6,132 nt of DNA from Acidimicrobiia bacterium. Its GTDB lineage: Bacteria > Actinomycetota > Acidimicrobiia > Acidimicrobiales > Ilumatobacteraceae. The stretch is taken from assembly GCA_030425785.1 (NCBI GenBank), contig JAUHYJ010000230.1, forward strand, positions 1 through 6,132, in the 5' to 3' direction. Below, piece by piece: positions 5,817 through 6,132 of this stretch (the first letter of the stretch is position 1; every line of letters starts with the position of its first letter). Below the pieces are notes generated by a model that saw nothing but the letters and a program-made list of their open reading frames with translations, was not told where the DNA came from and did not search any database. A program made the translations under genes and the position numbers.

Positions 5817-5879
5817 GCCTCCTGGAATGCGATGGACGATCGGGACGTGATCGGCCGCGCAGGAGACGCAGTGCGCGTC
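5817..5879 (-). promoter_or_regulatory. Possible ribosome-site switch ahead of RIO kinase
   Basis: In minus-strand RNA, GUCUCCUG (5867-5860) can pair with CAGGAGGC (5824-5817), eight pairs including one G-U. This covers the whole AGGAGG ribosome site of the kinase. A competing hairpin GACGC/GCGUC (5879-5875 with 5869-5865, 5-nt loop) uses the first three bases of the anti-ribosome-site strand. The region starts 6 nt after the stop of a 13-codon leader ORF, so leader translation could choose between the two folds. The pairing is visible; the switching is inferred. Confidence 0.4.
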
Positions 5880-5884
5880 GCAGG

Positions 5885-5926
5885 TCAGCTGGCGCGGCCG
5901 GGGGAGGGAACCGTGCGAACAGACAT
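5885..5926 (-). CDS. Candidate 13-residue leader peptide upstream of RIO kinase
   Basis: ATG 5926 opens a frame of 13 codons, MSVRTVPSPGRAS, ending in TGA (5887-5885). It carries one of the best ribosome sites in the window, GGGAGGAGG (5943-5935), with 8 nt to the ATG. A perfect ribosome site in front of so short an ORF, itself 76 bp upstream of a second perfect ribosome site, suggests a translated leader rather than a random frame. The Pro-Ser-Pro-Gly stretch could slow ribosomes. It is not recognisable as any known leader peptide. A longer upstream extension of the same frame (to 6121) is unlikely because it would overlap the divergent gene and the promoter. Confidence 0.5.
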   Translation of the reverse strand: MSVRTVPSPGRAS

Positions 5927-5965
5927 GGCTTCGACCTCCTCCCGGTGCGGTGACGTGACGACATC

Positions 5966-5995
5966 AACGTAGACGCCGGCACCGCGGCTCGTGAA
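5966..5995 (-). promoter_or_regulatory. Candidate promoter for leader ORF and RIO kinase
   Basis: On the minus strand TTCACG (5995-5990) and TACGTT (5971-5966) form a -35/-10 pair separated by 18 nt. TACGTT fits the actinobacterial TANNNT pattern and TTCACG keeps four of six bases of TTGACA. Transcription would start near 5959, giving an untranslated leader of about 33 nt before the leader ORF. Confidence 0.5.
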
Positions 5996-6019
5996 GGGGG
6001 TTTCGCGGTGTGACAGGCT
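5991..6019 (+). promoter_or_regulatory. Weak candidate promoter for the divergent plus-strand gene
   Basis: GTGAAG (5991-5996) and CAGGCT (6014-6019) are 17 nt apart, and CAGGCT ends 6 nt before ATG 6026, the spacing of a leaderless actinobacterial start. Only the key A and T of the -10 pattern are kept, so support is slight. The -35 would overlap the -35 of the kinase promoter on the other strand. Confidence 0.2.
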
Positions 6020-6025
6020 GGTCGC

Positions 6026-6132
6026 ATGGCCGAACTCGACCTGCTCGACCGGGGCTATGCGACGGTGATGGACCAAGTGGTGGCGACCGGGCGCGCGCCC
6101 CACTACACCGAGCTCGCCCACGAGCTCGACGT
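6026..6132 (+). CDS. N-terminal fragment of a divergent gene, possibly a winged-helix start
   Basis: ATG 6026 opens a frame that runs through the window edge (35 complete codons). The peptide includes LLDRGYATVMDQVVATGRAP (6-25) followed by HYTELAHELD. A helix, a Gly-Arg-Ala-Pro turn and a second helix of the ELAxELD kind look like the start of a winged-helix or helix-turn-helix domain. Similar N-termini occur in transcription regulators and in alkylmercury-lyase-like proteins, but 35 residues do not decide this. There is no strong ribosome site, so translation may be leaderless. It diverges from the leader ORF and RIO kinase, with 99 bp between start codons (6026 and 5926). The coding call rests on the open frame and plausible amino-acid composition. 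Confidence 0.55.
   Translation, partial: MAELDLLDRGYATVMDQVVATGRAPHYTELAHELD

Noticed and set aside
5809..6027. N-terminal extension of the RIO kinase to 322 residues
   Set aside because: The extra 73 residues are Arg/Pro-rich without motif, overlap the divergent start and a promoter, and the ATG at 5808 has a perfect ribosome site.
5885..6121. 78-codon version of the leader ORF
   Set aside because: It would cover the divergent gene's start and the promoter. The strong ribosome site marks the internal ATG at 5926 instead.
6026..6132. Naming the plus-strand fragment as an organomercurial lyase (merB)
   Set aside because: Only 35 residues are visible, none of the catalytic cysteines are in the window, and the winged-helix resemblance is not specific.
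1..6132. CRISPR array, insertion sequence, tRNA or integration site
   Set aside because: No regularly spaced repeats, transposase motifs, cloverleaf-like sequence or long terminal repeats were seen on either strand.

Overview
The window is a very GC-rich stretch (G or C at most third codon positions) with long antisense shadow frames. TANNNT-type -10 elements, a probable leaderless start, and a crotonase/P450/ferredoxin/RIO-kinase gene mix point to an actinobacterium. An Acidimicrobiia-like lineage is possible, but the sequence alone does not fix this. No tRNA, rRNA, insertion sequence, integrase or CRISPR array is visible.

Six complete or partial genes and one leader ORF lie on the minus strand; a last partial gene points the other way. 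In the minus-strand reading direction (right to left) the order is: a promoter and a 13-codon leader ORF (5926-5885); a compact RIO-type kinase (5808-5059); a 50-bp imperfect palindrome (5047-4998); a PLP-dependent group II decarboxylase-like enzyme (4972-3602); a class I SAM O-methyltransferase-like protein (3540-2545); a 64-residue 3Fe-4S-type ferredoxin (2462-2268); a 435-residue cytochrome P450 (2248-941); and a crotonase-fold protein cut by the window edge (837 to beyond 1). On the plus strand, the first 35 codons of a gene that may start with a winged helix begin at 6026.

The ferredoxin and P450 are 19 bp apart and almost certainly form an electron-transfer pair. Decarboxylase, methyltransferase, ferredoxin and P450 together look like a small tailoring cassette: amine formation or other PLP chemistry, a methyl-transfer-type step, and oxidation. 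The substrate cannot be read from the sequence. Two of the enzymes lack the usual catalytic residues: the crotonase lacks both glutamates, and the methyltransferase lacks the general-base histidine.

The gaps are unusually structured. Each gap longer than 50 bp among the minus-strand genes carries an inverted repeat or tandem repeat. The most notable signals are the leader ORF with a possible Shine-Dalgarno/anti-Shine-Dalgarno switch ahead of the RIO kinase, the long palindrome at 4998-5047, a hairpin burying the methyltransferase ribosome site, and an operator-like palindrome ahead of the ferredoxin.
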